NCBI GenBank assembly: GCA_046154185.1
Contig: JBJXGE010000079.1
Coordinates: 33,082-97,081 of the forward strand
DNA: 64,000 bases
Reading direction: 5' to 3'
From: JBJXGE01 sp046154185
GTDB taxonomy: Bacteria; Planctomycetota; UBA8108; UBA1146; JAJFFE01
The notes under the pieces were generated by a model that did no database searches, was not told the DNA's origin, and saw only the letters and a program-made list of their open reading frames with translations. Position numbers and translations under genes: made by a program. This document shows, one piece after another, positions 25,732-34,124 of this stretch. Numbering within the stretch: the first letter of the stretch is position 1; every line of letters starts with the position of its first letter.

Positions 25732-25737
25732 ATTATA
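25732..25737 (-). promoter_or_regulatory. -10 box (TATAAT) upstream of lasso precursor
   Basis: On the minus strand the sequence GCTATAATCC gives a perfect TATAAT in GC-rich DNA, 79 bases before the precursor ATG. No good -35 hexamer lies 16-18 bases further upstream. With the terminator at 25382-25427 this would make a short precursor-only transcript. Confidence 0.45.
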
Positions 25738-25844
25738 GCGCTGCCGCAGCGCCCGTCGCGGCGGCGCCGCCAAGACCCTTCGTATTCAAAGTTTACGATG
25801 GGGAGTTGAAGCGGTCGGGTCGGCCCGCTCGAGTGAACCCGGGG

Positions 25845-27752
25845 TCACGATCTGCCGCGCTCCAGCCAATGCCCAAGGGTGATCGCGACCCAGAGCGACA
25901 TGAGGTCGGTGTCGGAGAATCGGCCACTTTCGACGCGCGCCTCGCAGGCCGCCAGCTCGCGGAGGTCGATGAACTCCTCGATCGTCGCCGACGTCGCGTG
26001 GAGGCGCCGCAAGTGGTCCGGGAGAGCGCGACAGAAACCGCGTTTGAACGCGTCGCTCCAGTCAGATTTTCGAAGTCGCCACGCAGTTTCGGGCGGCACG
26101 AGCGTGACCGCGGCGCGACGTTGCACGACGCGATCCCAGCCATCAACGAGCCGCTGCTCGGGCGGTAGCGCCAAGCAGAATTCGACGAGTCGCACATCAC
26201 AGAACGGATGCCGCTGATCGATGCCGAATGACGCGGCCGTCTGATCGAGTAATTCCAAGTACAAGGTGAAGAGGCCGGACTCGAGTTCCTCGCAGTGGCG
26301 ATGCCGAAGCGTCGCGGGCGTGAATTTTTGCCGTGCGTCGCGCGCCCTGGCGTGTTCGATCCAGCCCGTGCGTGCGGCCACTTCGCGCCGCACGATGGGA
26401 CTCACGATCGCGCGCGGCGCACGAAAGCGCTGAAACGCCGGGCGCGCGGCGAAACGCGCGAAGAGGCGCAGCGGATTCGTTCCGACTCGACGCGCCAACG
26501 CGCGCGTCTCGCGCCAACAGGCGACGAGGTTGCCTTCGCACAACAGTTGCTCGAGTAGTTCGAGTCCATGACACACGACGGTGTCGCCGTCGATGCCATC
26601 GAGCACAACGGGCAGGCCAGCCCGCTGCGCCGCGGCGCATAGCAACCACTGCACATAGAGATTCGGCGCATGAAATGGCTCATCGAGTCGCGTGTAGATC
26701 GCGTCGATGTCCGCGAGCGGACTTTGTGCATCGGCGCGCACGAAATCGACGGGCGTCGAAGTCGGGGTGAGTAAGCGTTCGACGAGCGCGCTTTCGTCGA
26801 TGTGCGGGAAGTCTGGAAAGCGCGCTGAGAACGCGCGGAACTCGTGATCCGGGCCGTCGAATTTCTGCGTCACGCGCGCCTCCCGCGCCGCGCCGAGCAC
26901 CATGGCGGAATCGAGTCCGCCGCTCAGGAAGAACCCGACCGGACCGTGGGTGGGAAGGCAACCTTGGGTCGCGCGAACGAAGTGCTCGCGAAACCGAGCT
27001 GCGTGTTCAGCATCGTCGGCGGGCGCGACTTGGCGTTCGGGATCGAATCGAAAATAGCGCGTGAGCCGCAGCCCCGCGTGATCCAGGACGAGCACATGCG
27101 CGGGCGGCACCCGGCGCACGCTTTGATAGAAGGTGCGTTCGTGATCCGCGTGATCGGCGTTCAAGTACTGGACGACGCGCAGCTCGTCGAGCGCGCGCGG
27201 CACGATCTCGAGAGCGAGGAGCGCTTTCAACTCCGAAGCGAGCGCGAGCACGCCGACGCCTGCGAGCCGCGTGTAGTAGAGCGGCTTTTGCCCCATCGCA
27301 TCGCGGAACGCGATGAGACGCTCCTTGGGACCATCCCAGATTACGATCGCGAACGCGCCGTGGAGTTTTCGCGCGCAGTCGACGCCGAAGTGGCGATACG
27401 CGGCGAGCACCAGCTCGATATCGGACCGCGGTCGAGTCGCAGCGGCGGGTGCGAGTTCGAGCAGCGCCGCGAGTTCCACTCGATTGTCGAGGCGCACATC
27501 GCCCGCAGCGACGATGCTCACGTGGCGGCGCGCCGGCGATTCGAACGCCACGGTCGGCGCGCCGCCGGTTGTGGTCGCGATCGCAATCTCGGCGGCGGCG
27601 AGGCCGAGCCCTGCTTCGCTCCACGTCGTGCGTGGCGCCGGGAGTCGATGCGCGAGTGGGTCGAGCATCTTGGCGAGCGCGTTTGCCGCGGACGGAGCAT
27701 TGAGCCGCAACCCGTCGTCCGCGTAGTTCCAGTAGCCGATGACGCCGCCCAC
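25845..27752 (-). CDS. lasso cyclase (asparagine synthetase homologue, C protein)
   Basis: A 635-residue homologue of asparagine synthetase B, as in all lasso clusters. It adenylates the Glu side chain of the cleaved core and closes the macrolactam on the new N-terminus. The N-terminal glutaminase-like domain begins GGVIGYWNYADDG and lacks the catalytic Cys of true glutaminases. GQKPLYYT and LASELKALL follow. The synthetase domain has the ATP-pyrophosphatase loop SGGLDSA (about 277-283) and VLDGIDGDTV. GTG 27752 overlaps the TAG of the B2 gene (TAGTG) and has GGAAGAG eight bases upstream, so I prefer it to GTG 27761. Stand-alone asparagine synthesis is unlikely given the neighbours. Confidence 0.92.
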   Translation of the reverse strand: MGGVIGYWNYADDGLRLNAPSAANALAKMLDPLAHRLPAPRTTWSEAGLGLAAAEIAIATTTGGAPTVAFESPARRHVSIVAAGDVRLDNRVELAALLELAPAAATRPRSDIELVLAAYRHFGVDCARKLHGAFAIVIWDGPKERLIAFRDAMGQKPLYYTRLAGVGVLALASELKALLALEIVPRALDELRVVQYLNADHADHERTFYQSVRRVPPAHVLVLDHAGLRLTRYFRFDPERQVAPADDAEHAARFREHFVRATQGCLPTHGPVGFFLSGGLDSAMVLGAAREARVTQKFDGPDHEFRAFSARFPDFPHIDESALVERLLTPTSTPVDFVRADAQSPLADIDAIYTRLDEPFHAPNLYVQWLLCAAAQRAGLPVVLDGIDGDTVVCHGLELLEQLLCEGNLVACWRETRALARRVGTNPLRLFARFAARPAFQRFRAPRAIVSPIVRREVAARTGWIEHARARDARQKFTPATLRHRHCEELESGLFTLYLELLDQTAASFGIDQRHPFCDVRLVEFCLALPPEQRLVDGWDRVVQRRAAVTLVPPETAWRLRKSDWSDAFKRGFCRALPDHLRRLHATSATIEEFIDLRELAACEARVESGRFSDTDLMSLWVAITLGHWLERGRS

Positions 27753-28198
27753 TAGCGCCACTCTTCCGCGCGCTCGAGCGGCGTAAAGCGCGCGAGCTCA
27801 GCGCCGCCCACAACCACCGCCCCGGCGCATTCCACCCACGCATGAGCGCGAACTCGCCGCGTTTCGTCATGAAAGACACCGAACCGCAGCTCCGAGGCAT
27901 GACCGCCACGCCGCAATAGCACTTGCGCACAGAGCGCTTGTGGCAAACAAAAGTGTCGACCCGGTTGATAGCGCGACGCGCGCGAAAGCGCCCACGCCAC
28001 GCGATCGGGCAACGTCGGATCCGGCGCGATCGCACTGTCAGCGCCGGACGTGAATGGACGCCGCGCAATGCGTCGCTGCACCCAGCGGAACGGCAACACG
28101 CGGAGACCGATGCGCAGGCCGGCAAGGAGGAACCAGGCGCCGACGAGCAGTCGCCGGTCGCGCGCTGGCAGTTTGAAGAGGCGCCAAAATAGTCGCAC
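27752..28198 (-). CDS. lasso leader peptidase B2 (transglutaminase-like Cys protease)
   Basis: A 148-residue protein of the lasso B2 family, which removes the leader after the penultimate Thr. LFWRLFKLPARDRRLLVGAW and LRVLPFRWVQRRI are the typical N-terminal helices. The catalytic Cys is Cys84 in HFCLPQALCAQ and the His is His119 in RAHAWVE. The family's C-terminal FxPL motif appears as FTPLER. GTG 28198 follows GGAGAG at good spacing and gives the family's usual length; GTG 28270 would add 24 residues. No separate B1 (RRE) gene or fused RRE domain is seen. Translation is coupled to the cyclase gene by a one-base overlap. Confidence 0.88.
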   Translation of the reverse strand: MRLFWRLFKLPARDRRLLVGAWFLLAGLRIGLRVLPFRWVQRRIARRPFTSGADSAIAPDPTLPDRVAWALSRASRYQPGRHFCLPQALCAQVLLRRGGHASELRFGVFHDETRRVRAHAWVECAGAVVVGGAELARFTPLERAEEWR

Positions 28199-28285
28199 GC
28201 GCAAACTCTCCGCAACCTGCCGCAGTCGCGCAGGCGATGCGGTCGAAAACCACGAGTGGGCTCGCAACACACATCCATCATCGGC

Positions 28286-28313
28286 ATTGCGCGGACGGCG
28301 CCGCGCAATTTTT
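28286..28313. other. hairpin in divergent lasso promoter region
   Basis: A perfect 9-bp stem ATTGCGCGG-ACGGCG-CCGCGCAAT is followed on the plus strand by TTTT, giving a terminator shape. It lies about 90 bases upstream of the B2 start, so on the minus strand it would be a leader hairpin or operator. Confidence 0.5.
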
Positions 28314-28384
28314 GCGTGCGCGCTCGCAAGCCAACGAGATGCCTATGGCCTCGCGCACGGGCATGGTAGACATTCACGAGCCAA

Positions 28385-28422
28385 GCCGTCGTGCCGTGCC
28401 GTGCGGCACGACGGCCCGTTTT
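28385..28422 (+). other. terminator-like hairpin in ABC transporter leader
   Basis: A perfect 12-bp stem GCCGTCGTGCCG/CGGCACGACGGC with a 7-base loop is followed by CCGTTTTCC. It ends about 20 bases before the GTG start of the transporter ATPase gene. It could be an attenuator or a barrier to transcription from the left. Confidence 0.55.
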
Positions 28423-28441
28423 CCGAGAAACGAGCGCGAAC

Positions 28442-29428
28442 GTGCCGACGATCGAGATCGAAGGACTGACAAAACAATTTCCGCGTCGGCGCCCACTTCG
28501 CGATTGGGTGCGACGGCCCTTTACGAGTCCGACCGTGACGGCGCTCGATGGCGTCGATCTCAAACTCGTGGACGGCGGTATCGTCGGACTCATCGGTCCG
28601 AACGGCGCCGGCAAAACGACGCTGCTCAAGGCATTGGCGGGACTCGTGCTCGCGACGGAGGGCCGGATCCGAGTCGACGGCGACGACGTCACGAATCATC
28701 CCCGACAATTGCGGGGACGAGTCTCGATGGTGGTCGCGGACGAACGGTCCTTTTATTGGCGACTTTCGGTTATCGAGAATCTGCGGTTTTTCGCCGCGCT
28801 CCAAGGTTTGCGACGCGCCGAGGCCGAGGCGCGCGTGTCCGAGTGCCTCGCCGCCGTCGATCTCACCGATCGGGCGCGCCAGACGTTTCACAGTTTGTCG
28901 ACCGGTATGCGGCAACGACTTGCCATCGTGCGCGGTCTCTTGAGCGAGCCCGAGATCTTGCTGCTCGACGAAGCGACGCGCTCTCTGGATCCGTCCGCCG
29001 CCGCAAATATTCATCAACTCGTGCGTGCACTGCATGCGCGCGATCCACGCCGCCTGATTTTCTACTCGACTCACAATCTCGAGGAAGCCGAGCATCTGTG
29101 CTCCCGCGTTGTTGCGCTCAAAGCGGGCCGCATCGTCGCCGAGTATGATCTTGATCGCGCGCGAGCGCGAATCGCGCAGCAATTTTTGATCAGAACCGTG
29201 CCGCTGCTCGAACTCGACGTGCTGGCAAGTGTCGTCGGCATCGCCGTCGTTCCGAATAGTAACGACGGGTCGCACCCGATCGGCGTCACCGTTCGATGCG
29301 AAAGCTTGGCCGCTCTCAATCGCCTCATCGACGAGTTGCGCGCCCGCGAATACAGCATCTGCGAAGTGACGCCGCAACGCAGCACGTTGCGCGAGCTGTA
29401 TTTCAACGAGAGCGCGGCCGAGTCATGA
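28442..29428 (+). CDS. ABC transporter ATP-binding protein
   Basis: A 328-residue ATPase of an ABC-2-type exporter. Walker A is GPNGAGKTT, the signature is LSTGMRQR, Walker B is ILLLDEATRSLDP and the switch His is in YSTHNLEEAEHL. After the nucleotide-binding domain a C-terminal domain of about 110 residues ends in LRELYFNES. GTG 28442 starts the normal ABC N-terminus (PTIEIEGLTKQF); the frame further upstream crosses a hairpin. It is divergent from the lasso genes and 13 bases from its permease. Export of, or immunity to, the lasso peptide is inferred from position; most lasso exporters are instead single-chain. Confidence 0.88.
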   Translation: MPTIEIEGLTKQFPRRRPLRDWVRRPFTSPTVTALDGVDLKLVDGGIVGLIGPNGAGKTTLLKALAGLVLATEGRIRVDGDDVTNHPRQLRGRVSMVVADERSFYWRLSVIENLRFFAALQGLRRAEAEARVSECLAAVDLTDRARQTFHSLSTGMRQRLAIVRGLLSEPEILLLDEATRSLDPSAAANIHQLVRALHARDPRRLIFYSTHNLEEAEHLCSRVVALKAGRIVAEYDLDRARARIAQQFLIRTVPLLELDVLASVVGIAVVPNSNDGSHPIGVTVRCESLAALNRLIDELRAREYSICEVTPQRSTLRELYFNESAAES

Positions 29429-29441
29429 AAGCGGGGCGAGC

Positions 29442-30254
29442 ATGAGATGGATGCGAGTTCCCTGGGCGTTCGTCCGCAAAGATTTTCTCGAACAACTTTC
29501 GTATGGGCCGCAAATGTTTCTCGGCGTCTTCGGAGTGTTGATTGGACTCTTGTTCTTCAACTTCTTGTCGCAGCAAGTCGGCACGAACGTATTTGGACCG
29601 AAGGAACGCTTTCATGGCGACTTCTTTGAGTTCTTAGTCTTCGGCATGGCCATGTACTCGTTCTTCGATGCCGCGCTGCGTGAGTTGAGCCGGATCATCC
29701 GCTCCGCGCAGATTCTCGGCACCTTCGAAGCGTTGCTGACGACTCGCACGAGTTTGCCGATGTTAGTTTTTTGTTTACCGCTGCATGCCTACGCTTGGAT
29801 TGTGTTGCGCGTCACGCTGTACCTGTCGCTCGGCGCGCTGATCTTCGATATGCGAGTGAAGTGGGGCAATTGGCCAGCGGCGCTCGTCGTATTTTTACTC
29901 ACGCTCCTCGCGTTTGGCGCGCTCGGCTTAGGGATGGCCGGCCTCACGATCGTCTTCAAACGGACGGAACGATGGATCGGACTCCTGAGTACGCTGACGC
30001 TGTTATTCGGTGGCGTGTTTTATCCGGTGGAGCAGCTGCCGGAATCGTTGCGGGCGATGACGCCGCTCCTGCCGATCTCGCACGGTCTCGAAGGCGTGCG
30101 GCTCGCACTCATCGAAGGCGCGGAATGGGGACAAGTGCTGCCGAGCCTGCGCGCGCTCGGTATTTTCAACGCGATCGTTGTGCCGTTCGCGATCATGTTG
30201 TTCGCCTGGGCCGTGCGTCGCGCGATGCGCGACGGCACGTTGACGCAGTATTGA
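29442..30254 (+). CDS. ABC-2 type transporter permease
   Basis: A 270-residue integral membrane protein with about six helices (for example FLGVFGVLIGLLFFNFL and LVVFLLTLLAFGALGLGMAGL). It has the ABC-2 signature near the C-terminus: FGGVFYPVEQLPESLRAMTPLLPISHGLEGVR. It begins with ATG 29442 just after the ATPase gene and must form a complex with it. It is convergent with the lipoprotein gene 22 bases away. Because it lies beside the lasso genes it is the best candidate for exporting the mature peptide. A general surface-glycan or drug export role remains possible. Confidence 0.87.
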   Translation: MRWMRVPWAFVRKDFLEQLSYGPQMFLGVFGVLIGLLFFNFLSQQVGTNVFGPKERFHGDFFEFLVFGMAMYSFFDAALRELSRIIRSAQILGTFEALLTTRTSLPMLVFCLPLHAYAWIVLRVTLYLSLGALIFDMRVKWGNWPAALVVFLLTLLAFGALGLGMAGLTIVFKRTERWIGLLSTLTLLFGGVFYPVEQLPESLRAMTPLLPISHGLEGVRLALIEGAEWGQVLPSLRALGIFNAIVVPFAIMLFAWAVRRAMRDGTLTQY

Positions 30255-30276
30255 TGGCGTTGCGCCGGCTGCCGAA

Positions 30277-30936
30277 CTAATCGGCCGCCATATGGTCCGC
30301 GAGCTCCGCAACCGCGAAGGCAATCGCCTGGTCGAAATGCGAGCGCAATAGCGCGGCATCGATGAATGGATCGGGAAACGGCAGTGGCTTGATTCCCGAG
30401 TCGGTGCCGGACACTCGCGCGGTGCGTTTCCACAACACGGATCCATCTTTCTTGACGAGCCGCGCTTTGAGTTCGAGCCACGGCGTGTAGACGTCGTCGG
30501 TCATCGTCTCGCTTTGCACGCCGTAGCTCGCGTCGAGCTGAAACACGGCGTCGGCGTCGCCCGCCGACACGACTTCTGGAAACAGCGTGCTCGAGGCGAG
30601 TTCATGCGTGAACGCTTCCTTCACGCCGCCAAGCACGTCGACGCCAGCTTCCTCGAGCAGCATTTCCATGCGCTTCGACTTCTTGCGCGCGAGATCCGTT
30701 TGCTTGAAGAGCGAAACCACGGCGTCGGAGAGACCGCCATTTTGGTCGACGTCGTACTCGGACGGGAGGCGACCATAGTAGGTGACGGTCTTAGCGTTGA
30801 CCGGCGCCACCTTGACCGAGCTCAACGCGCGCGCGTCTTCGTGATTCAGCGTCACTGTGCTACAGCCGCTGAGCGCAAGGATCGCCGTCAGCGTCGAACT
30901 CACTATCAATCGGTTTCGCAGTTTCTTGGTTCGCAT
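30277..30936 (-). CDS. hypothetical lipoprotein
   Basis: A 219-residue outer-membrane or periplasmic lipoprotein. The signal peptide LIVSSTLTAILALSGC has a clear lipobox (LSGC). The mature part starts STVTLNHEDARALSSVKV and continues with a helix (LARKKSKRMEMLLEEAGVDV) and strands around VFQLDASYGV and WLELKARLVKKDGSVLWKRT. This layout resembles lipoproteins that solubilise or assemble envelope components, but I do not recognise the family. GGGAAACGAC before ATG 30936 supports the start. It is divergent from htpG. Confidence 0.78.
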   Translation of the reverse strand: MRTKKLRNRLIVSSTLTAILALSGCSTVTLNHEDARALSSVKVAPVNAKTVTYYGRLPSEYDVDQNGGLSDAVVSLFKQTDLARKKSKRMEMLLEEAGVDVLGGVKEAFTHELASSTLFPEVVSAGDADAVFQLDASYGVQSETMTDDVYTPWLELKARLVKKDGSVLWKRTARVSGTDSGIKPLPFPDPFIDAALLRSHFDQAIAFAVAELADHMAAD

Positions 30937-31148
30937 GTCGTTTCCCGTTCATTCGCGAGATGTGACAGATTGCGGGGCGCATGAATCGCGCCTTGGCAGT
31001 CGTCTCTCTTCGATATGTCGGAGCGTTGCGCAGAGCCCTTGAGCGCGCGGAGTCGCAGCACGTAAGATCCACCTCCCGTGCGAGTGCCGGTTCGTTGGCG
31101 GAGCGTCGGGTGAGATTCGTGGTCTCTGTTCGAAGAGGAGGGCCGACT

Positions 31149-33125
31149 TTGTCTCCCGAGACAGCCGATAAACCCAAGCGTTATCAGTACAAAGCCGAAG
31201 TCCGCAAGCTGCTCGACATTCTCGTGCATTCGGTCTACAGCTCGAAAGACGTGTTCCTTCGCGAGCTCATTTCGAACGCGGCCGATGCGCTCGAGAAAAT
31301 TCGATTTCAACAGCTCCAGGGCCAAACAGTCGCGAATGCCGAGCAAGAACTTGAGATTCGCATCGAGACGCAGGGCGGCGGGGGCGTCGGCGCCGACGAT
31401 GGCGATGACGGCAAAGCAGCGGACGCGCAGTCGAAGTCAGCCCAGGAGCCGCCGCGACTCATTATCACGGATACCGGAGTCGGCATGACCGAGGAGGAGG
31501 CGCGCACCAACCTCGGTACGATCGCGCACAGTGGCACCGGAGCGTTTCTGGAACGGCTCAAGGAAGCGAAGACGCCGGGCGACGTCAGTTTCATCGGACA
31601 GTTCGGCATCGGCTTCTATTCCGTGTTCATGGTCGCCGACAAGGTCGTGCTGACGACACGCTCCGCCGACCCTGCGGCTGAACCGATCGTGTGGGAAAGT
31701 GATGGCCAAGGCTCGTTCAGCATCAGCAAGGCCCCGGTCGACGCGCCGCGCGGGACCCGCATCGAGATCCACTTGCGAGCCGACGAGCGGCGCTTTGCCG
31801 ATCCCGCCGCGATCGAGTCGACGATTCGCAATTACTCGAACTTTGTGTCTTTTCCGATTTTCTTGAACGGTGAACGCAAGAATCAAGTGCGCGCGATCTG
31901 GCGCGAACCGGTCAACAAGGTCAGCGACGAAGAGTACCGCGAGTTCTTTAGGTTTTTGACTTATGAGACCGAAGCGCCACGTGCGCGTTTGCATTACTCG
32001 GCGGACTCGCCGCTCCAGTTCGCGGCGCTCTTGTACGTGCCGCATGCCAATTCCGAGGCGTTCGGCTTTGGCGAGGGCGAAGTGAGTCTGCAGCTGTATG
32101 TGAAGCGCGTCCTCATCGATCGCGAGAACCAGAACCTGTTGCCGAGATACTTGCGCTTCGTGCGCGGCGTCGTCGAATCCGAAGATTTGCCGCTCAGTAT
32201 TTCGCGCGAGACGCTGCAGGAAAACCGCATCATTCACAAGATTCGCGACGTGTTGACGAAGAAGCTGCTCGAGCAACTCGGCAACTTGGCGCGTGACGAC
32301 GCGGAGAAATATCGTGAGTTTTGGCGCGCGTTCGGCCGCACTCTCAAAGAGGGTTACGCGGACTACGGGAACCGCGACAAGCTCAACGATTTGCTGCGAT
32401 TTGCCAGCTCCGTCGGTCCCACGGACGAAGCATTGGTGAGTCTCGCCGACTACGTCGGTCGCATGCCGGAGGCGCAACGCGCGATCTACTACTTGTCCGG
32501 TCCGTCGCGCGACGCGCTCGCGCGCGATCCACGACTCGAGATCTTGCGGCGCAAAGGGATCGAGGTCTTGTATCTCTACGAAGTCGCCGATGAGATCGTG
32601 CTCGGCGGGGTCGGTCGTTATCGCGAGAAGCCGCTCGTCTCCGCGGATCAGGTGAAGGTCGCCGATCTCATCGATGTGCCGGATCAGGCGCGACCCGGCG
32701 AGCAGCAAGCGGACGACCGCGCGGTGACAGAGACCGAGCGTACCGCGCTCGCGCCGCTCGTGGCGCGCGCGAAGGAGCTGCTCGGTGAGCGCGTGCTCGA
32801 CGTGCGACTCAGCGACCGTTTGGTCGACTCGCCGGTTTGCCTCGTGACCGGCGACGGTCAATCGAGCCACATGGATCGCCTCATGCGCATGATGAATAAG
32901 GAAGGCGGCGCGCCGAAGCGCGTGCTCGAACTCAATCCACGGCATTCGCTCGTGCAGGAGCTCACGCGGCTCCACGAGCGGAACGCAGCCGATCCCTTCG
33001 TCGGGCTTGCCATCGAGCAGCTTTTCGAGAGCGCGATGCTCACCGACGGCTACCTGGCGGATCCGCATCGGTTGGTCGCGCGCATGAACGACATCTTGAC
33101 GGAGGCGGCGAAGGCGCGGACTTAA
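31149..33125 (+). CDS. htpG: HtpG, Hsp90-family chaperone
   Basis: A 658-residue ATP-dependent chaperone. The GHKL ATPase domain shows VFLRELISNAADALEK, DTGVGM, GTIAHSGT and FIGQFGIGFYSVFMVAD. The middle domain has GVVESEDLPLSISRE, and a C-terminal dimerisation domain follows. The expected length is about 625, so there is an excess. Most of it lies between residues about 72 and 100: a Gly/Asp/Ala/Lys/Ser-rich insert inside the ATPase domain just before the DTGVGM motif. The start is TTG 31149 with GAGGAG eight bases upstream; the frame runs open to 30981 but without support. Confidence 0.93.
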   Translation: MSPETADKPKRYQYKAEVRKLLDILVHSVYSSKDVFLRELISNAADALEKIRFQQLQGQTVANAEQELEIRIETQGGGGVGADDGDDGKAADAQSKSAQEPPRLIITDTGVGMTEEEARTNLGTIAHSGTGAFLERLKEAKTPGDVSFIGQFGIGFYSVFMVADKVVLTTRSADPAAEPIVWESDGQGSFSISKAPVDAPRGTRIEIHLRADERRFADPAAIESTIRNYSNFVSFPIFLNGERKNQVRAIWREPVNKVSDEEYREFFRFLTYETEAPRARLHYSADSPLQFAALLYVPHANSEAFGFGEGEVSLQLYVKRVLIDRENQNLLPRYLRFVRGVVESEDLPLSISRETLQENRIIHKIRDVLTKKLLEQLGNLARDDAEKYREFWRAFGRTLKEGYADYGNRDKLNDLLRFASSVGPTDEALVSLADYVGRMPEAQRAIYYLSGPSRDALARDPRLEILRRKGIEVLYLYEVADEIVLGGVGRYREKPLVSADQVKVADLIDVPDQARPGEQQADDRAVTETERTALAPLVARAKELLGERVLDVRLSDRLVDSPVCLVTGDGQSSHMDRLMRMMNKEGGAPKRVLELNPRHSLVQELTRLHERNAADPFVGLAIEQLFESAMLTDGYLADPHRLVARMNDILTEAAKART

Positions 33126-33188
33126 TGTCGTTGAAGCGATGCGGCTCGGCCGCTCGCCGGTGCTACCGATTCGAAAAGAGCCCGGTTC

Positions 33189-34124
33189 GTGTTTGACCTA
33201 ACGATCCCGTATCGAAGCGGCAGGCTGCACATTGTCCGTCGCCTCGAAGAATGCGCAAACTGCGACGCGCGCGACAGCCACGCCCGCCCACGGCCGTCGA
33301 GTCTCGTGCTCGATGCGATTCGCTTGGATCGCGAGGTCGAAGGCGCCCTGCGCGCGCTCATCGCGTCAACGTGTTCCGAGTCCGAAGTCGGGCGGTCCAC
33401 GCTCGATTCGACGCGCGCGCAGCTCGCGCAGGCGATCGCAGCGGGCCAACTGCTCGCGATCGAATGCGGGCAGCGACGCGTGATGCACGATCCGCCACCA
33501 GGCGGGTCGTCACCCTCGAGTTCGCCGGGGGCGCGCGGTGCGGCGATTCATATCGGTGGCGCGCTCGAGCAATTCGTGGAGTGTGATCGCGAGAGTTCGC
33601 ATTCGGTCTTTCGATTCGACGCCGTTGCGTCGTCGGCGCAATTTCTCGCCGCGCATTTTCAGGACGAAAGACAGTTCGCGGTGCTGCGGCGCGCGGTCGT
33701 AGCGCACTCGGTCCGTGGACGCGAGTTGGGAGTGGCTGCGCCGGCGGCCATCTTCGCCGCCGCCGCGGCACTCTTGGTCGACGGTGGTCTACGGGCCATC
33801 GCGTGTCGCGCCGCGCCGCGGCCGACGTTCTCGATCGCGCCGCCGCTCCCGACGGCGGTTGCTCCGGTCGCGCGCACGCCGCTCACTCGAGTCGCCGCGC
33901 CGGCGCCGACGTCGGTCGAGAAAACGTGGATCGAGTTGCGTCTCGTACGCAAGAGCGACGGCGCCCCCGTGCCGGGCGCGCGTTATCGCCTGAAGCTCCC
34001 CGCCGGCACGATTCGCACCGGTCGACTCGAAGCCGATGGCACCGCGCGTATCAACGGCATCGACCCTGGCACGTGCGAAGTGACGTTCCTCGACTTCGAC
34101 GAGCGCGAATGGCGGAGCATCTGA
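33189..34124 (+). CDS. T6SS-type accessory protein with C-terminal beta domain
   Basis: A 311-residue protein. The first 150 residues carry a Cys pair (CANCDARDSH) and no known motif. A hydrophobic Ala-rich stretch (AAPAAIFAAAAALLVDGGL) may span a membrane, followed by an Ala/Pro linker. The last 70 residues are a small beta domain (WIELRLVRKSDGAPVPGARY, DGTARINGIDPGTCEVTF) of a kind that I associate with proteins around type VI secretion loci. GTG 33189 is a weak start. Its stop overlaps the next ATG (TGATG), so it is coupled to the LysM gene. The association with secretion is inferred from the two proteins together. Confidence 0.7.
   Translation: MFDLTIPYRSGRLHIVRRLEECANCDARDSHARPRPSSLVLDAIRLDREVEGALRALIASTCSESEVGRSTLDSTRAQLAQAIAAGQLLAIECGQRRVMHDPPPGGSSPSSSPGARGAAIHIGGALEQFVECDRESSHSVFRFDAVASSAQFLAAHFQDERQFAVLRRAVVAHSVRGRELGVAAPAAIFAAAAALLVDGGLRAIACRAAPRPTFSIAPPLPTAVAPVARTPLTRVAAPAPTSVEKTWIELRLVRKSDGAPVPGARYRLKLPAGTIRTGRLEADGTARINGIDPGTCEVTFLDFDEREWRSI

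Noticed and set aside
25845..27752. Asparagine synthetase B for amino-acid synthesis
   Set aside because: No N-terminal catalytic Cys, and it sits between B2 and a lasso precursor, so cyclase is the better call.
27007..28692. 561-residue minus-strand frame overlapping the lasso cyclase and B2 genes
   Set aside because: It runs in another frame through both lasso genes. The lasso frames carry all catalytic motifs.
28343..29377. 344-residue minus-strand frame upstream of the lasso B2 gene, considered as a possible B1/RRE or regulator
   Set aside because: Antisense of the ABC ATPase, with no PqqD-like pattern.
31437..33068. 543-residue minus-strand frame
   Set aside because: Exact antisense of htpG.
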